Shown: in pieces, positions 17,172 to 25,578 of the stretch
How the letters are laid out: each line of letters begins with the position of its first letter
Position numbering within the stretch: the first letter of the stretch is position 1
NCBI GenBank assembly: GCA_017523615.1
Contig: JAFWWK010000267.1
Span: forward strand, 1-32,460
DNA length: 32,460 nt
Direction of reading: 5' to 3'
DNA from: Clostridia bacterium
GTDB lineage: Bacteria > Bacillota > Clostridia > Christensenellales > Aristaeellaceae
Translations under genes and position numbers: made by a program
Notes under the pieces: generated by a model
The model's database searches: none
The model's input: only the letters and a program-made list of their open reading frames with translations
What the model was told of the DNA's origin: nothing

Positions 17172-17501
17172 TCAGTACTTGATGAATTGTTCGACGTTGA
17201 GAATGAACACCGTCGCGCCACCCACTGTGACTTCCATCGGGAAGGAGGTCATGGCTTCCCCGCCGACCGACAGGGTGACCGGGTTGGCCGCGATCTGGCG
17301 GCGGCTTTTGCCTATCTTTTCGATGATTTCAAGGCAGCGCTGGCACCGGTCCTCCTCAACGCCCAATAAAAGCGTGGTGTTGCCGCTTCTGAGGAATCCG
17401 CCGGTGGTGGCGAGCTTGGTGGCACTGAAGCCTTCGCTGAGCAGGCCGGAAATAAGCCTTCCGGCGTCTTCGTCCTGAACAATGGCGATCAGCAGTTTCA
17501 T
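17172..17501 (-). CDS. darA: Cyclic-di-AMP receptor DarA (PstA/YaaQ)
   Basis: 109 residues, the usual length. DarA is a trimeric PII-like protein that binds c-di-AMP; its downstream partners are still poorly known. Seen: N-terminal MKLLIAIVQDEDAGRLISGL, the ligand-binding T-loop region ATKLATTGGFLRSGNTTLLLG, and the C-terminal EVTVGGATVFILNVEQF, all hallmark segments. ATG 17501 is preferred; an in-frame ATG at 17513 abuts the GGAAAGG site and has no room for initiation. First gene of the unit with its own promoter overlapping the end of pnp. In many Bacillota tmk precedes darA; here pnp does. Confidence 0.95.
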   Translation of the reverse strand: MKLLIAIVQDEDAGRLISGLLSEGFSATKLATTGGFLRSGNTTLLLGVEEDRCQRCLEIIEKIGKSRRQIAANPVTLSVGGEAMTSFPMEVTVGGATVFILNVEQFIKY

Positions 17502-17536
17502 CGGAGGACACATCCTTTCCGGAAAAACCGAAAGAT

Positions 17537-17565
17537 ATTATAAACCAGATCGGCTCAGTCGGCAA
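17537..17565 (-). promoter_or_regulatory. Promoter of the darA-holB-ricT-mannosidase unit
   Basis: Minus strand TTGCCG (17565-17560), 17-base spacer, TATAAT (17542-17537). The -35 box lies inside the last codons of pnp. Confidence 0.65.
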
Positions 17566-18382
17566 TGCTCAATTTGCCTATGATCCCCTCAAGCAGCGCC
17601 TGGAATCGGGCCGCGCCTTTTTGACCGGCTTCCAGGACCTCGTCGTGGGTGATGGGCTGGTCCAGGATGCCGGCGGCCATGTTGGTGATGCAGGAGATGG
17701 CAAGGCAGCGCATCCCGGCGTGGCAGGCCGTGATGGCTTCGGGCACGGTCGACATCCCGACAGCGTCGCCTCCCAGCAGGCGGACCATGCGGATCTCTGC
17801 CGGTGTTTCGTAGGAGGGGCCGCTCATCATGCAGTAAACGCCCCGCCTGAGGGGGATATCCAGGGAGGAAGCGGTCTCTTCCGCCAGGGACAGGAGCCCG
17901 GGATCGTACAGATGGGAAATGTCGGGGAAACGGGGCCCATCTTTTTCGTCGTTTGGCCCGATCAGGGGATTCATCCCCGACAGGTTGATATGGTCCGCGA
18001 TCAGCATCATGCAGCCCGGGGACAGGGCGGTGTTCACGCCGCCGGCCGCGTTGGTCAGGATCAGCGTGCGTATACCCAGGCGTTTCATCACGCGGACGGG
18101 AAGGGCGATCTCGGCGGGGGCATGGCCTTCGTAATAATGGAACCGCCCGTTCATGATCATGATTTTTCTTCCGGCGACCGTGCCGATGATCATTTTTCCG
18201 GCATGCCCCGGGACGGTGGAGACCGGGAAGCCGGGGATGTCGCCGTAGGGGATGACCGTGATGTCACTTGCGCGCTCCGTAAAGCCGGAAAGGCCGCTTC
18301 CAAGGATCAGGGCGCAGGCACAGCCCTGCGCATACGGACGCAGGTGATCGGCGGCGGCGAGGATACGTTCCTGATATGTCAT
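17555..18382 (-). CDS. Purine nucleoside phosphorylase (trimeric, PNP I)
   Basis: 275 residues from ATG 18382, set by AGGAG eight bases upstream; 29 extra in-frame codons upstream lack a ribosome site. It splits inosine, guanosine or their deoxy forms with phosphate into free base and (deoxy)ribose 1-phosphate. Seen: LILGSGLSGF (phosphate-binding Ser), VPGHAGKMIIG, MNGRFHYYEGH, LTNAAGGVN, VYCMMSGPSYETPAEIRM and GMSTVPEA, the standard motifs of the low-molecular-weight trimeric family; the Asn near the C-terminus (SCITNMAAG) points to 6-oxopurine specificity. It follows deoB, whose enzyme uses the pentose 1-phosphate product: a two-gene nucleoside salvage operon. Confidence 0.94.
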   Translation of the reverse strand: MTYQERILAAADHLRPYAQGCACALILGSGLSGFTERASDITVIPYGDIPGFPVSTVPGHAGKMIIGTVAGRKIMIMNGRFHYYEGHAPAEIALPVRVMKRLGIRTLILTNAAGGVNTALSPGCMMLIADHINLSGMNPLIGPNDEKDGPRFPDISHLYDPGLLSLAEETASSLDIPLRRGVYCMMSGPSYETPAEIRMVRLLGGDAVGMSTVPEAITACHAGMRCLAISCITNMAAGILDQPITHDEVLEAGQKGAARFQALLEGIIGKLSIAD

Positions 18383-18400
18383 ATTTTTTCTCCTGTTCAG

Positions 18401-18428
18401 GGGGGCAGGCCGGCAAAAGGCAGCCCCC
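18401..18428 (-). other. Hairpin in the deoB-pnp spacer
   Basis: GGGGGC (18401-18406) pairs with GCCCCC (18423-18428), with an inner GCC/GGC helix. It lies just upstream of the pnp ribosome site and has no T-run; it may protect processed pnp mRNA or modulate its translation. Confidence 0.35.
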
Positions 18429-18485
18429 GTGATGTTCATCCGCCGGTGAGAGCGGGAATGGGTTTTCAAGAGGACCGGAAACCCG

Positions 18486-19649
18486 TTACTCCAGACGGCT
18501 GAGGAAGGAATCGGCTCCGAAACGTTCGCTCAGGCCGAAGTAATCCGAGATGGTCGCCGCAATGTCGGCGAAAGTCCGGCGTTCGCCCAGGGAGCGGAGC
18601 TGCTTCATCCCCTTGATCAGGCAGAGGATCGGAATGTACTCGCGGGTATGATCGGTACCGCGGAAAGTGGGATCGCACCCGTGGTCCGCTGTGAGGATGA
18701 TCAGGTCGCCGTCGTTCAGCAGCCCCAGGATCTCGGGCAGCTTTTCGTCAAAGGCTATCAGGGCGTTTCCGTACCCCAGAGGGTCCCTGCGGTGTCCGTA
18801 GATCATGTCGGTATCCACCAGGTTCACAAAAAGGAGCCCGTTGAAATCGGTATGCAGGTAATCCAGGGTGCTTTGGATGCAGGCGGGGTTGCCGGCGCTG
18901 TGGACCGAGGACGTGATGCCCCGCATGGCGAAAATATCCTCGATCTTTCCCACGGCCAAAGTATCAAAGCCGTTGTCCTTCAATACGTCCAGGATGGTGG
19001 GACCGATGGGCTCCAGGGAAAAATCCTTGCGCCCCGGCGTCCGGGTGAAGCGGCCTTTTCCCTCGCCGACGAACGGGCGGGCAATGACCCGTCCGACGCC
19101 GTATTTGCCCTGCAGCTGGGCCCGGGCGATCCTGCACATCTCATAGAGGCGGCTGAGGGGGCAGATCCCCTCGTGGCAGGCGATCTGGAAAACGCTGTCG
19201 GCCGATGTATAGACGATGGGGTATCCGGTCCTCATGTGTTCCTCGCCAAGCTCGTCCAGGATGGCCGTGCCGCTGGCGGGCTTGTTGCCGATGACGCGGG
19301 TGCCGATGGCCTCCTCAAAGGAGCGGATGACCTCATCCGGGAAACCATTCGGGAACGTGGGGAAAGGCGTGGGCAGCGTAACGCCTGCGATCTCCCAGTG
19401 GCCGGTGGTGGTATCCTTTCCGGAGGAGCACTCGGCGGCCCGTCCCCAGGCGCCTACCGCGGTCTCATCCGGCGGGATATTCAGGCCTGGCAGATGTCCG
19501 AGGCCCATGTGACGCATGTTGGGGACCTTCAGGTCCATGCTTTCAGCCACATGGCGCAGGGTGTTGGCTCCCTCGTCGCCATAGGCCGCCGCGTCGGGAA
19601 GATATCCGGCGCCGACGGAATCCAGTACGATCAGAACTGCTTTTTTCAT
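18486..19649 (-). CDS. deoB: Phosphopentomutase
   Basis: 387 residues, the usual length; ATG with AAAGGAG nine bases upstream. It interconverts (deoxy)ribose 1-phosphate and 5-phosphate, passing nucleoside-derived pentose into the pentose phosphate pathway or to DeoC. It belongs to the alkaline phosphatase superfamily with two Mn2+. Seen: AVLIVLDSVGAGYLPDA (metal ligand Asp10), GANTLRHVAE, SSGKDTTTGHWEIAG with the phosphorylated threonine, VYTSADSVFQIACHE, FVNLVDTDMIYGHRRD, and LTADHGCDPTFRGTDHTREY with the C-terminal metal ligands. It is followed 103 bases later by pnp in the same direction. Confidence 0.95.
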   Translation of the reverse strand: MKKAVLIVLDSVGAGYLPDAAAYGDEGANTLRHVAESMDLKVPNMRHMGLGHLPGLNIPPDETAVGAWGRAAECSSGKDTTTGHWEIAGVTLPTPFPTFPNGFPDEVIRSFEEAIGTRVIGNKPASGTAILDELGEEHMRTGYPIVYTSADSVFQIACHEGICPLSRLYEMCRIARAQLQGKYGVGRVIARPFVGEGKGRFTRTPGRKDFSLEPIGPTILDVLKDNGFDTLAVGKIEDIFAMRGITSSVHSAGNPACIQSTLDYLHTDFNGLLFVNLVDTDMIYGHRRDPLGYGNALIAFDEKLPEILGLLNDGDLIILTADHGCDPTFRGTDHTREYIPILCLIKGMKQLRSLGERRTFADIAATISDYFGLSERFGADSFLSRLE

Positions 19650-19673
19650 GGCGTATCGCTCCTTTATTGATCT

Positions 19674-19703
19674 GTCCCCACCGGTACAGTATCGGGAGGG
19701 GAC
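19674..19703 (-). other. Hairpin in the deoB leader
   Basis: GTCCCC (19674-19679) pairs with GGGGAC (19698-19703), with an inner CCG/CGG helix. It lies between the proposed promoter and the deoB ribosome site; role unknown. Confidence 0.3.
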
Positions 19704-19739
19704 TGCGCTTATCGGGTATGACAGAATTGCTTCACAACC

Positions 19740-19768
19740 ATTTTACACTGAAAAGTGATTTTTGAAAA
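19740..19768 (-). promoter_or_regulatory. Probable deoB-pnp promoter
   Basis: Minus strand TTTTCA (19768-19763), 17-base spacer, TAAAAT (19745-19740). Moderate match. The remaining part of this 249-base divergent gap (19650-19898) holds only the opposite promoter at 19850. Confidence 0.45.
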
Positions 19769-19849
19769 GCCCCGATGTGGATCCCCGGTTGGACGCCCGT
19801 CGATTTCATCCTGAAAAAACGATATAAATGCAATATGAGGCACGGATTC

Positions 19850-19878
19850 TTGCAAGAAATCCGTTTCTCTGATATGAT
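19850..19878 (+). promoter_or_regulatory. Promoter of the rRNA methyltransferase gene
   Basis: TTGCAA (19850-19855), 17-base spacer, TATGAT (19873-19878). The hexamers and spacing are identical to the trmN6 promoter. Confidence 0.7.
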
Positions 19879-19898
19879 ATGCGCAGGGAGGACTTGAT

Positions 19899-21014
19899 AT
19901 GCGTTGCTTGGCGGTTTGTGCCTTTGCCATGGAGGGCATTGTCAAAAGGGAGCTTACCGATCTTGGCTTCGCGGACGCGAGGTGCGATCAGGGATGCGTT
20001 CGCTTCAGCGCCGACTGGGAGGGGATCTTCCTGGCCAACCTGTGGCTCAGATGCGCCGATCGGGTGCTCATCCTCCTGGGAGAAGGCCGGACGGAGACCT
20101 TTGAGGATCTGTTTCAGCTGACGCTCAGCTGCGGCATCGGCGATCTTCTGCCTGCGGACGCCGCGTTCCCGGTCAAGGGAAAATGCGCCCGTTCGGCCCT
20201 GATGAGCGTAAGGGACTGCCAGGCCATCGTCAAGAAGGCGGCGGCCCAGTCTATATGCAAAGAACATCATATGACATGGTGCCCCGAGACGGGGGCTGTC
20301 TTCCAGCTGGAAGCGGCGATCCACGGGGATATCTGCCGGATCACACTGGACACCAGCGGCGAAGCCCTGAACAAAAGGGGCTACCGTACCTGGACGGGCG
20401 AGGCGCCCATCAGGGAGACCCTGGCGGCCGCCATACTGAAGCAGTCCCCCTGGCACCCGGACAGCGAAAGGGACGTCTTGTACGACCCATGCTGCGGTAC
20501 GGGCACTTTCCTGATCGAAGCGGCGATGATGCAGTCCCGCCGGGCCCCTGGACTCAGGAGGCGCTTCGCCATGGAGGACTGGCCGTTTTACACTGCCGCG
20601 GACACTGTGCGCGCCGAAGCCGAGGAATTGTATGACCCGTCCCTGATCCACGATATTTCCGGGAGCGATATCTCTCCCGAGGCGATCGGACTGTGTGGGA
20701 AGCATATAGGACAGGCAGGCATGAAGGGACGGATCCATGTCGAAGTAAAGGACCTCAGGACCCTGACCGTCGATCCGGGACCCGGGCGGTTCCTGACCTT
20801 TGTCGCCAATCCGCCCTACGGGGAGAGGATGGGGGAGATCAGGGATGCGGAGAAGCTGTACGCGGATATGCGCGCGCTGTGGGACCGCAGCCCCGGGAGC
20901 AGGATGACGGTCATCACGTCCTGTCCTTCCTTTGAAAGGTTTTTCCGTCGCCGCGCCTTAAAAAGGACGCGCTTTTACAACGGCAGGCTCGAATGCGAGT
21001 GTCTGATCATCTGA
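19899..21014 (+). CDS. THUMP-domain class I rRNA methyltransferase (RlmL N-terminal/YpsC type)
   Basis: 371 residues; ATG with GGGAGG seven bases upstream. Enzymes of this group methylate N2 of a guanine in 23S rRNA (position 2445 in E. coli RlmL). Residues about 1-150 are the N-terminal ferredoxin-like and THUMP part (CAFAMEGIVKRELTDLGF at the start). The Rossmann domain follows: GEALNKRGYRTWTGEAPIRE, motif I LYDPCCGTGTFLIEAAM, motif II SGSDISPEAI, and the catalytic NPPYGERMGE. The C-terminus RFYNGRLECECLI is the family end. It lacks the RlmK half found in the E. coli fusion, which is normal for Bacillota. Nucleotide specificity is inferred from the family. Confidence 0.92.
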   Translation: MRCLAVCAFAMEGIVKRELTDLGFADARCDQGCVRFSADWEGIFLANLWLRCADRVLILLGEGRTETFEDLFQLTLSCGIGDLLPADAAFPVKGKCARSALMSVRDCQAIVKKAAAQSICKEHHMTWCPETGAVFQLEAAIHGDICRITLDTSGEALNKRGYRTWTGEAPIRETLAAAILKQSPWHPDSERDVLYDPCCGTGTFLIEAAMMQSRRAPGLRRRFAMEDWPFYTAADTVRAEAEELYDPSLIHDISGSDISPEAIGLCGKHIGQAGMKGRIHVEVKDLRTLTVDPGPGRFLTFVANPPYGERMGEIRDAEKLYADMRALWDRSPGSRMTVITSCPSFERFFRRRALKRTRFYNGRLECECLII

Positions 21015-21035
21015 AATACCTGGAAGAAAACCGTT

Positions 21036-21050
21036 CGGGGCGCGGCCCCG
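21036..21050 (+). other. Compact hairpin between methyltransferase and CapD genes
   Basis: CGGGGC/GCCCCG stem of 6 bp with a GCG loop, 21 bases after the methyltransferase stop and without a T-run. It may only weaken transcription into the downstream genes. Confidence 0.35.
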
Positions 21051-21082
21051 GACAAATCCAGATCTGAATGGGGCGGTTTTAT

Positions 21083-23092
21083 ATGAAACCTGCGGAACCG
21101 GATATGAAACGGGAAAAGAAAGGCTTTCACCTGCGCAGGCGCGCTTTGCAGCTGCTGGTGATCGATGCTGTCTGGATCCTGCTGGTCGGCATTTTCATGT
21201 TTTTGATCTACCCGAGCGGAGTGACGCGTCTGTCGACCGCACAGGCGCTGATCCAGATCGGGATCATGATGGCGTGCATCTTTACCGTTCGCCTCCTGCT
21301 GGGCATTTATTCAAGCGTATGGCGTTATGGCAACACCAAGCTGTATCTGAAGCTGGTGGCCTCCGATTTTTTCGCCGGATGCGCGTATTACCTGATCACG
21401 CACCTTTTCCGCAGCTTTGGGACCATCAGCTTCATCCGCGCGGCGGCGGCGGTGGCCGTCAGCCTGCTGATCTCCATCTCCGCCCGGCTTTTTTATCAGT
21501 ATATCTACGATTATAATTCCGGAAGATCCCGGCATGTGCGGCTGATCAGGGCCCTTTTGCAGCGGTTGTTCGGCATAAAGAGGGAAAACGAGCAGCAGAC
21601 GGGCATGGTAGGCCAGCAGATCAATATCGCCATCGTCGGCGCGGGCCGGGTGGGCGTGCTGTTTGCGGAGGAACTGATGAACAATCCCCGTTCGGCGTAC
21701 CGCCCGGTCTGCTTTATCGACAACGATCCCCAGAAAGCCGGCCAGAAGGTGGCGGGGCTGAACGTATATGCCCCATCGGCCGTCAACAGCCGGTTTCTCG
21801 CTTCCTGGCCTATCCAGGAGGTGGTCATCGCCATCACTGAGGCCGACATCGACCGGAAAAGGGAACTGTATGACTATTACAAGGACATGGGCTGCAAGAT
21901 CAAGGTATACGACTATCCGATGGCTGAAGCCGTGGAGGGCGGACGCCGGAAGCTGAGGGAATTCGATATCCAGGAGCTCCTGTTCCGCAGTCCCAAGGAA
22001 TTCCTCAGCGAAGAAACGCGGGATTACTACCGGGGCAAGGCGGTCCTGATCACCGGGGGAGGCGGCTCCATCGGGTCCGAGATCGCCAGGCAGGTGGCCC
22101 GGATGGATCCGAAAAGGCTGATCCTGCTGGATGTGTATGAAAATGCGGTTTACGATATCCAGCAGGAACTGCGTATGAAATATCATGAGCGGCTGGACCT
22201 GACTGTGGAAGTCCTGACCATCTGCGACCGCGAACAGCTGGATATGGCTTTTGCCAGATGCAGGCCGGACGTTGTTTTGCACGCCGCGGCGCACAAGCAT
22301 GTGCCGCTGATGGAACACAACTGCGTGGAGGCGGTGCGCAACAATGTTTTCGGCACGCTGAACGTGGTGGATATGTGCGAAAAATACGGTGTGCACAAGG
22401 CCATCATGGTTTCCACCGACAAAGCGGTGAATCCCACCAATGTGATGGGCGCTACCAAGCGGATGTGCGAGATGATCTTTTTGAGCCGCAGGGATTCCAA
22501 GACCAGCTTCTGCTGCACACGGTTCGGGAACGTCCTGGGCTCCAACGGCAGCGTGATCCCGCTTTTCAAACGACAGATCGACCGAGGCGGGCCCGTGACC
22601 ATCACCGACAAGCGTATCATCCGTTATTTTATGACGATCCCCGAGGCGGCGCAGCTGGTTCTGACCTGCGGCTCGATGGCGCGCAAGGGCGAGCTGTTCG
22701 TACTGGACATGGGCAAGCCCGTAAAGATCCTTGACTTGGCCGAAAGCATGATCAGGCTGTCCGGTTACGAGCCTTATAAGGAGATCAATATCGTGGAGAC
22801 CGGCTTAAGACCCGGCGAGAAACTCTACGAGGAGCTGCTGATCAAAACCGAGGAGCTGGACAAGACCGACAATGAAATGATCTTTGTCGAGCGGGACGAG
22901 CCCCTGAGCCGGGAAAAGATCCTTGAAAAGCTGGATATCCTCCGCCGGGCGGCGGAAAGCGAGGATGACGAAGCGGTGAGACGGGCCCTGAAGAAGATCG
23001 TGCCGACGTACAGATCCGCCCAAAGCGTAAACAGCCGGGCGGAGGATTCAGAAGAGATGAAGGAAAGCAACCAAGTCAGGACGGAGGGATGA
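21083..23092 (+). CDS. Membrane-anchored NDP-sugar 4,6-dehydratase (CapD/WbpM/PglF family)
   Basis: 669 residues from ATG 21083, preferred because GGGGCGG lies six bases upstream; an ATG at 21068 has no ribosome site. The family converts UDP-GlcNAc to a 4-keto-6-deoxy sugar, the first step to bacillosamine, QuiNAc or FucNAc in capsule or glycoprotein glycans. Four membrane helices lie in the first 140 residues (LLVIDAVWILLVGIFMFLIY; IGIMMACIFTVRLLLGIY; two more). A first Rossmann domain follows (NIAIVGAGRVGVLFAEEL), then the catalytic SDR domain with ITGGGGSIGSEIARQ. The triad is Ser444-Met455-Lys459 (STDKAV...NVMGATKR): Met replaces the usual Tyr, as is normal in this family. TGLRPGEKLYEEL closes the core. 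No glycosyltransferase genes adjoin. thrH starts three bases after its stop. Confidence 0.93.
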   Translation: MKPAEPDMKREKKGFHLRRRALQLLVIDAVWILLVGIFMFLIYPSGVTRLSTAQALIQIGIMMACIFTVRLLLGIYSSVWRYGNTKLYLKLVASDFFAGCAYYLITHLFRSFGTISFIRAAAAVAVSLLISISARLFYQYIYDYNSGRSRHVRLIRALLQRLFGIKRENEQQTGMVGQQINIAIVGAGRVGVLFAEELMNNPRSAYRPVCFIDNDPQKAGQKVAGLNVYAPSAVNSRFLASWPIQEVVIAITEADIDRKRELYDYYKDMGCKIKVYDYPMAEAVEGGRRKLREFDIQELLFRSPKEFLSEETRDYYRGKAVLITGGGGSIGSEIARQVARMDPKRLILLDVYENAVYDIQQELRMKYHERLDLTVEVLTICDREQLDMAFARCRPDVVLHAAAHKHVPLMEHNCVEAVRNNVFGTLNVVDMCEKYGVHKAIMVSTDKAVNPTNVMGATKRMCEMIFLSRRDSKTSFCCTRFGNVLGSNGSVIPLFKRQIDRGGPVTITDKRIIRYFMTIPEAAQLVLTCGSMARKGELFVLDMGKPVKILDLAESMIRLSGYEPYKEINIVETGLRPGEKLYEELLIKTEELDKTDNEMIFVERDEPLSREKILEKLDILRRAAESEDDEAVRRALKKIVPTYRSAQSVNSRAEDSEEMKESNQVRTEG

Positions 23093-23095
23093 CAG

Positions 23096-23698
23096 ATGGA
23101 GATCGTATGCCTTGATATGGAAGGGGTCCTGGTGCCCGAGATATGGATCGCCTTTTCAAAAGCCAGCGGGATACCGGAGCTGAAGAGGACCACAAGAGAC
23201 GAGCCGGATTACGATAAGCTGATGAAGTGGCGCATCGGCATCCTTAGGGAGCATCGTTTGGGGCTCAATGAGATACGGGAAGTGATCGCCTCCATCGATC
23301 CGATGGAAGGCGCGAAGGAATTCCTGGACAGCCTGAGAAAGCGCGCGCAGGTGATCATCCTGAGCGATACGTTTACCCAGTTTGCCATGCCCCTGATGGA
23401 AAAGCTGGGTCTGCCGACGCTGTTCTGCAACACCCTGGAGGTGGGCTGCGGCGGCGAGATCACCGGATACCGCATGCGGGTGGAAAAGAGCAAGCTGACC
23501 ACGGTGAAAGCGCTTCAGTCCATCGGTTACGATACCATTGCCGTAGGGGACAGCTACAACGATCTGGGTATGATCCGTGCCTCCAAAGCCGGCTTCCTTT
23601 TCCGTTCAACGGAAAGCATCCGCAGGGACAATCCCGATCTTCAGGCCTTTGAGGAATATGATGATCTGAAAAACGCCATCCTGAGCGAAATGACTTAA
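23096..23698 (+). CDS. thrH: ThrH-like phosphoserine phosphatase / homoserine phosphotransferase
   Basis: 200 residues, as in Pseudomonas ThrH; ATG with GGAGGG seven bases upstream. ThrH is a HAD enzyme that hydrolyses phosphoserine and can move the phosphate to homoserine. Seen: MEIVCLDMEGVLVPEIWIAF, where Asp7 is the phosphorylated nucleophile and Glu9 replaces the second Asp, as in ThrH; TTRDEPDYDKLM; VIILSDTFTQF (motif II Ser); LEVGCGGEITGYRMR; and VGDSYNDLGMI (motif III/IV). The sequence follows ThrH over its whole length, more closely than SerB. It is coupled to the capD-like gene (3-base gap) and lies 40 bases before glgA. A role in serine or threonine synthesis is inferred; no other genes of those pathways are nearby. 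Confidence 0.88.
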   Translation: MEIVCLDMEGVLVPEIWIAFSKASGIPELKRTTRDEPDYDKLMKWRIGILREHRLGLNEIREVIASIDPMEGAKEFLDSLRKRAQVIILSDTFTQFAMPLMEKLGLPTLFCNTLEVGCGGEITGYRMRVEKSKLTTVKALQSIGYDTIAVGDSYNDLGMIRASKAGFLFRSTESIRRDNPDLQAFEEYDDLKNAILSEMT

Positions 23699-23738
23699 AC
23701 TGTATAGCGCGACAAACGAATAACGGAGGTAACGGTTC

Positions 23739-25550
23739 ATGAGGATCCTGTACGTATCCAGCGAATGCGCGCCCTTCAGCAAATCCGGCGGGCTTGCGGA
23801 CGTGGCTTACAGCCTTCCCATCGCCCTGAAGGAAGCCGGAAACGAGACGGCGGTGGTCACCCCGCTTTACCGCTGCTCAAGGCTCGGCTGGTTCGACGAA
23901 ATGGAGCACATTGTCGACAGGCCGGTCCGCGTGGGGGACAGGGAATGCGTTTTTGCCCTGTTCAGGGGAGAAAACAAAGGGGTCAGGGTCTGGTTCCTTG
24001 CCTGCGACCAATTGTACGACCGTCCCAGGCTGTACGGCTATGGCGACGACGCCGTACGGTTCGCGTTCTTTTCGAAGGCTGTCCTTGAATTCCTGGATCT
24101 GATGGAATTCGAGCCCCAGATCATCCACTGCAATGACTGGGAAAGCGCCCTGACTGTGGTCTACCTGAAGGATCTGCAGTACTCCAGAAAGGAGCTGCGC
24201 AGGATCAAAACCGTTTTTACCATCCACAACATCGCCTACCAGGGACAGTTCGGCCGGGATATGCTGTGGACCCTGGGGCTGGACAGCGGGTGGTATGACG
24301 GCGGCATGGCCTATGAATACCAGGGCAGGTATGACATCAACCTGATGAAATGTGCCATGATGATGGCGGACGCCGTGTCCACGGTCTCGCCCAACTACGC
24401 CAGGGAACTGCATTCAGCCAAGTACGGGCATGGCCTGGAGGGCGTGGTCGATATGGTGGACAGCCGGCTGTGGGGCATCCTCAACGGCATCGACATGGAC
24501 CTGTATGATCCATCCAGGGACGAGGACCTGCCCGCCCGCTTTGACGTTCGGAACATGGCGGGGAAAAAGGAATGCAAGCGGTTTGTCCAGAAGGCCTTCG
24601 GGATCAACGAGGAGGACGGCTGGCCTTTGATCGCCGTGGTGGCCCGGCTGGTGGAGCAGAAAGGCCTTGAACTGATCAAGCAGGTCCTGCCTGGATTGAT
24701 GGATATCGGTGTGCAGCTGGTCGTGTTCGGCCAGGGCGACAGGGTCTATGAGGATTATTTCCGCTGGGCTCAGGAAAACTGGCCGGGACAGGTGGGCTTC
24801 AGCAGCGATTACACGGAGGCGATGGCCCGGAAGGTCTTTGCGGGAGCCGACATGTACCTGATGCCAAGCCGTTTTGAGCCCTGCGGCCTCAGCCAGATGA
24901 TGGCCATGCGCTACGGTACGGTACCGATCATCCACGAGACCGGCGGCCTGAAGGACAGTGTCCGCCTTTACAGCGATTTCGACGGCCAGGGGGATGGCTT
25001 CGGTTTCCAGGAGTACCATGCCAAATACCTGTATCTGGCGGTGCTGGAGGCCGTAAAGCTTTACCTTGGGGAGGAAGATACCTTTGCCCTGATGCAGAGA
25101 CGCTGTATGGAGAAGGACCTGAGCTGGGCAAAGAGCGCCGCGAAGTATGAACGGATGTACGGAGAGATCTGCGAGGACCAGTGCGACGAGCATATCGCCT
25201 TTGAGGACGGGATGAACGCCCTGGCGGAAAAATACCGTATGATCACCGAATCCAACCGGCGCCTGCATCCGGAGATCTACCGTCCCGGGTACCGCCGTGC
25301 CCTCCAGATCAGGATGACCGGACGCTGCGACGGCGTTTTCAGTCTGAGGTTCACGGGAGACAGCATGGAGGTGATCCCCCGGACCGTGGAAGACTGCGAT
25401 GCCCAGGTGGAATGCAGCTACGACAACCTGATGGCCATGGCCAATGGGACGAAGGACCCCGACAAGCTGTTTATGAACGGACAATTGAAGGTGACCGGAA
25501 GCATGATCAAGGGGCATGAATTCAGGGATCTTTTAAAAGTCCGGGAATGA
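23739..25550 (+). CDS. glgA: Glycogen synthase with C-terminal SCP2-like domain
   Basis: 603 residues, about 120 longer than usual GlgA; ATG with CGGAGG nine bases upstream. GlgA (GT5) extends alpha-1,4-glucan using ADP-glucose. Seen: MRILYVSSECAPFSKSGGL with the substrate-binding KSGGL at 15-19, HCNDWESAL, TIHNIAYQG, STVSPNYA, LNGIDMDLYDP, ARLVEQKGLELI, and PSRFEPCGLSQMMAMRYG near the catalytic Glu. The GT5 part ends near residue 480. After a linker, residues about 518-602 (LQIRMTGRCDGVFSLRF, VECSYDNLMAMANGTKDPDK, LFMNGQLKVTGSM) read as a sterol-carrier-protein-2-like lipid-binding domain. The reading frame is intact, so this is a true fusion. No glgC, glgB or glgP is in the window; nahK follows 28 bases later. 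Confidence 0.93.
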   Translation: MRILYVSSECAPFSKSGGLADVAYSLPIALKEAGNETAVVTPLYRCSRLGWFDEMEHIVDRPVRVGDRECVFALFRGENKGVRVWFLACDQLYDRPRLYGYGDDAVRFAFFSKAVLEFLDLMEFEPQIIHCNDWESALTVVYLKDLQYSRKELRRIKTVFTIHNIAYQGQFGRDMLWTLGLDSGWYDGGMAYEYQGRYDINLMKCAMMMADAVSTVSPNYARELHSAKYGHGLEGVVDMVDSRLWGILNGIDMDLYDPSRDEDLPARFDVRNMAGKKECKRFVQKAFGINEEDGWPLIAVVARLVEQKGLELIKQVLPGLMDIGVQLVVFGQGDRVYEDYFRWAQENWPGQVGFSSDYTEAMARKVFAGADMYLMPSRFEPCGLSQMMAMRYGTVPIIHETGGLKDSVRLYSDFDGQGDGFGFQEYHAKYLYLAVLEAVKLYLGEEDTFALMQRRCMEKDLSWAKSAAKYERMYGEICEDQCDEHIAFEDGMNALAEKYRMITESNRRLHPEIYRPGYRRALQIRMTGRCDGVFSLRFTGDSMEVIPRTVEDCDAQVECSYDNLMAMANGTKDPDKLFMNGQLKVTGSMIKGHEFRDLLKVRE

Positions 25551-25578
25551 CTGAAATGACATACACGGAGGAAAAACA

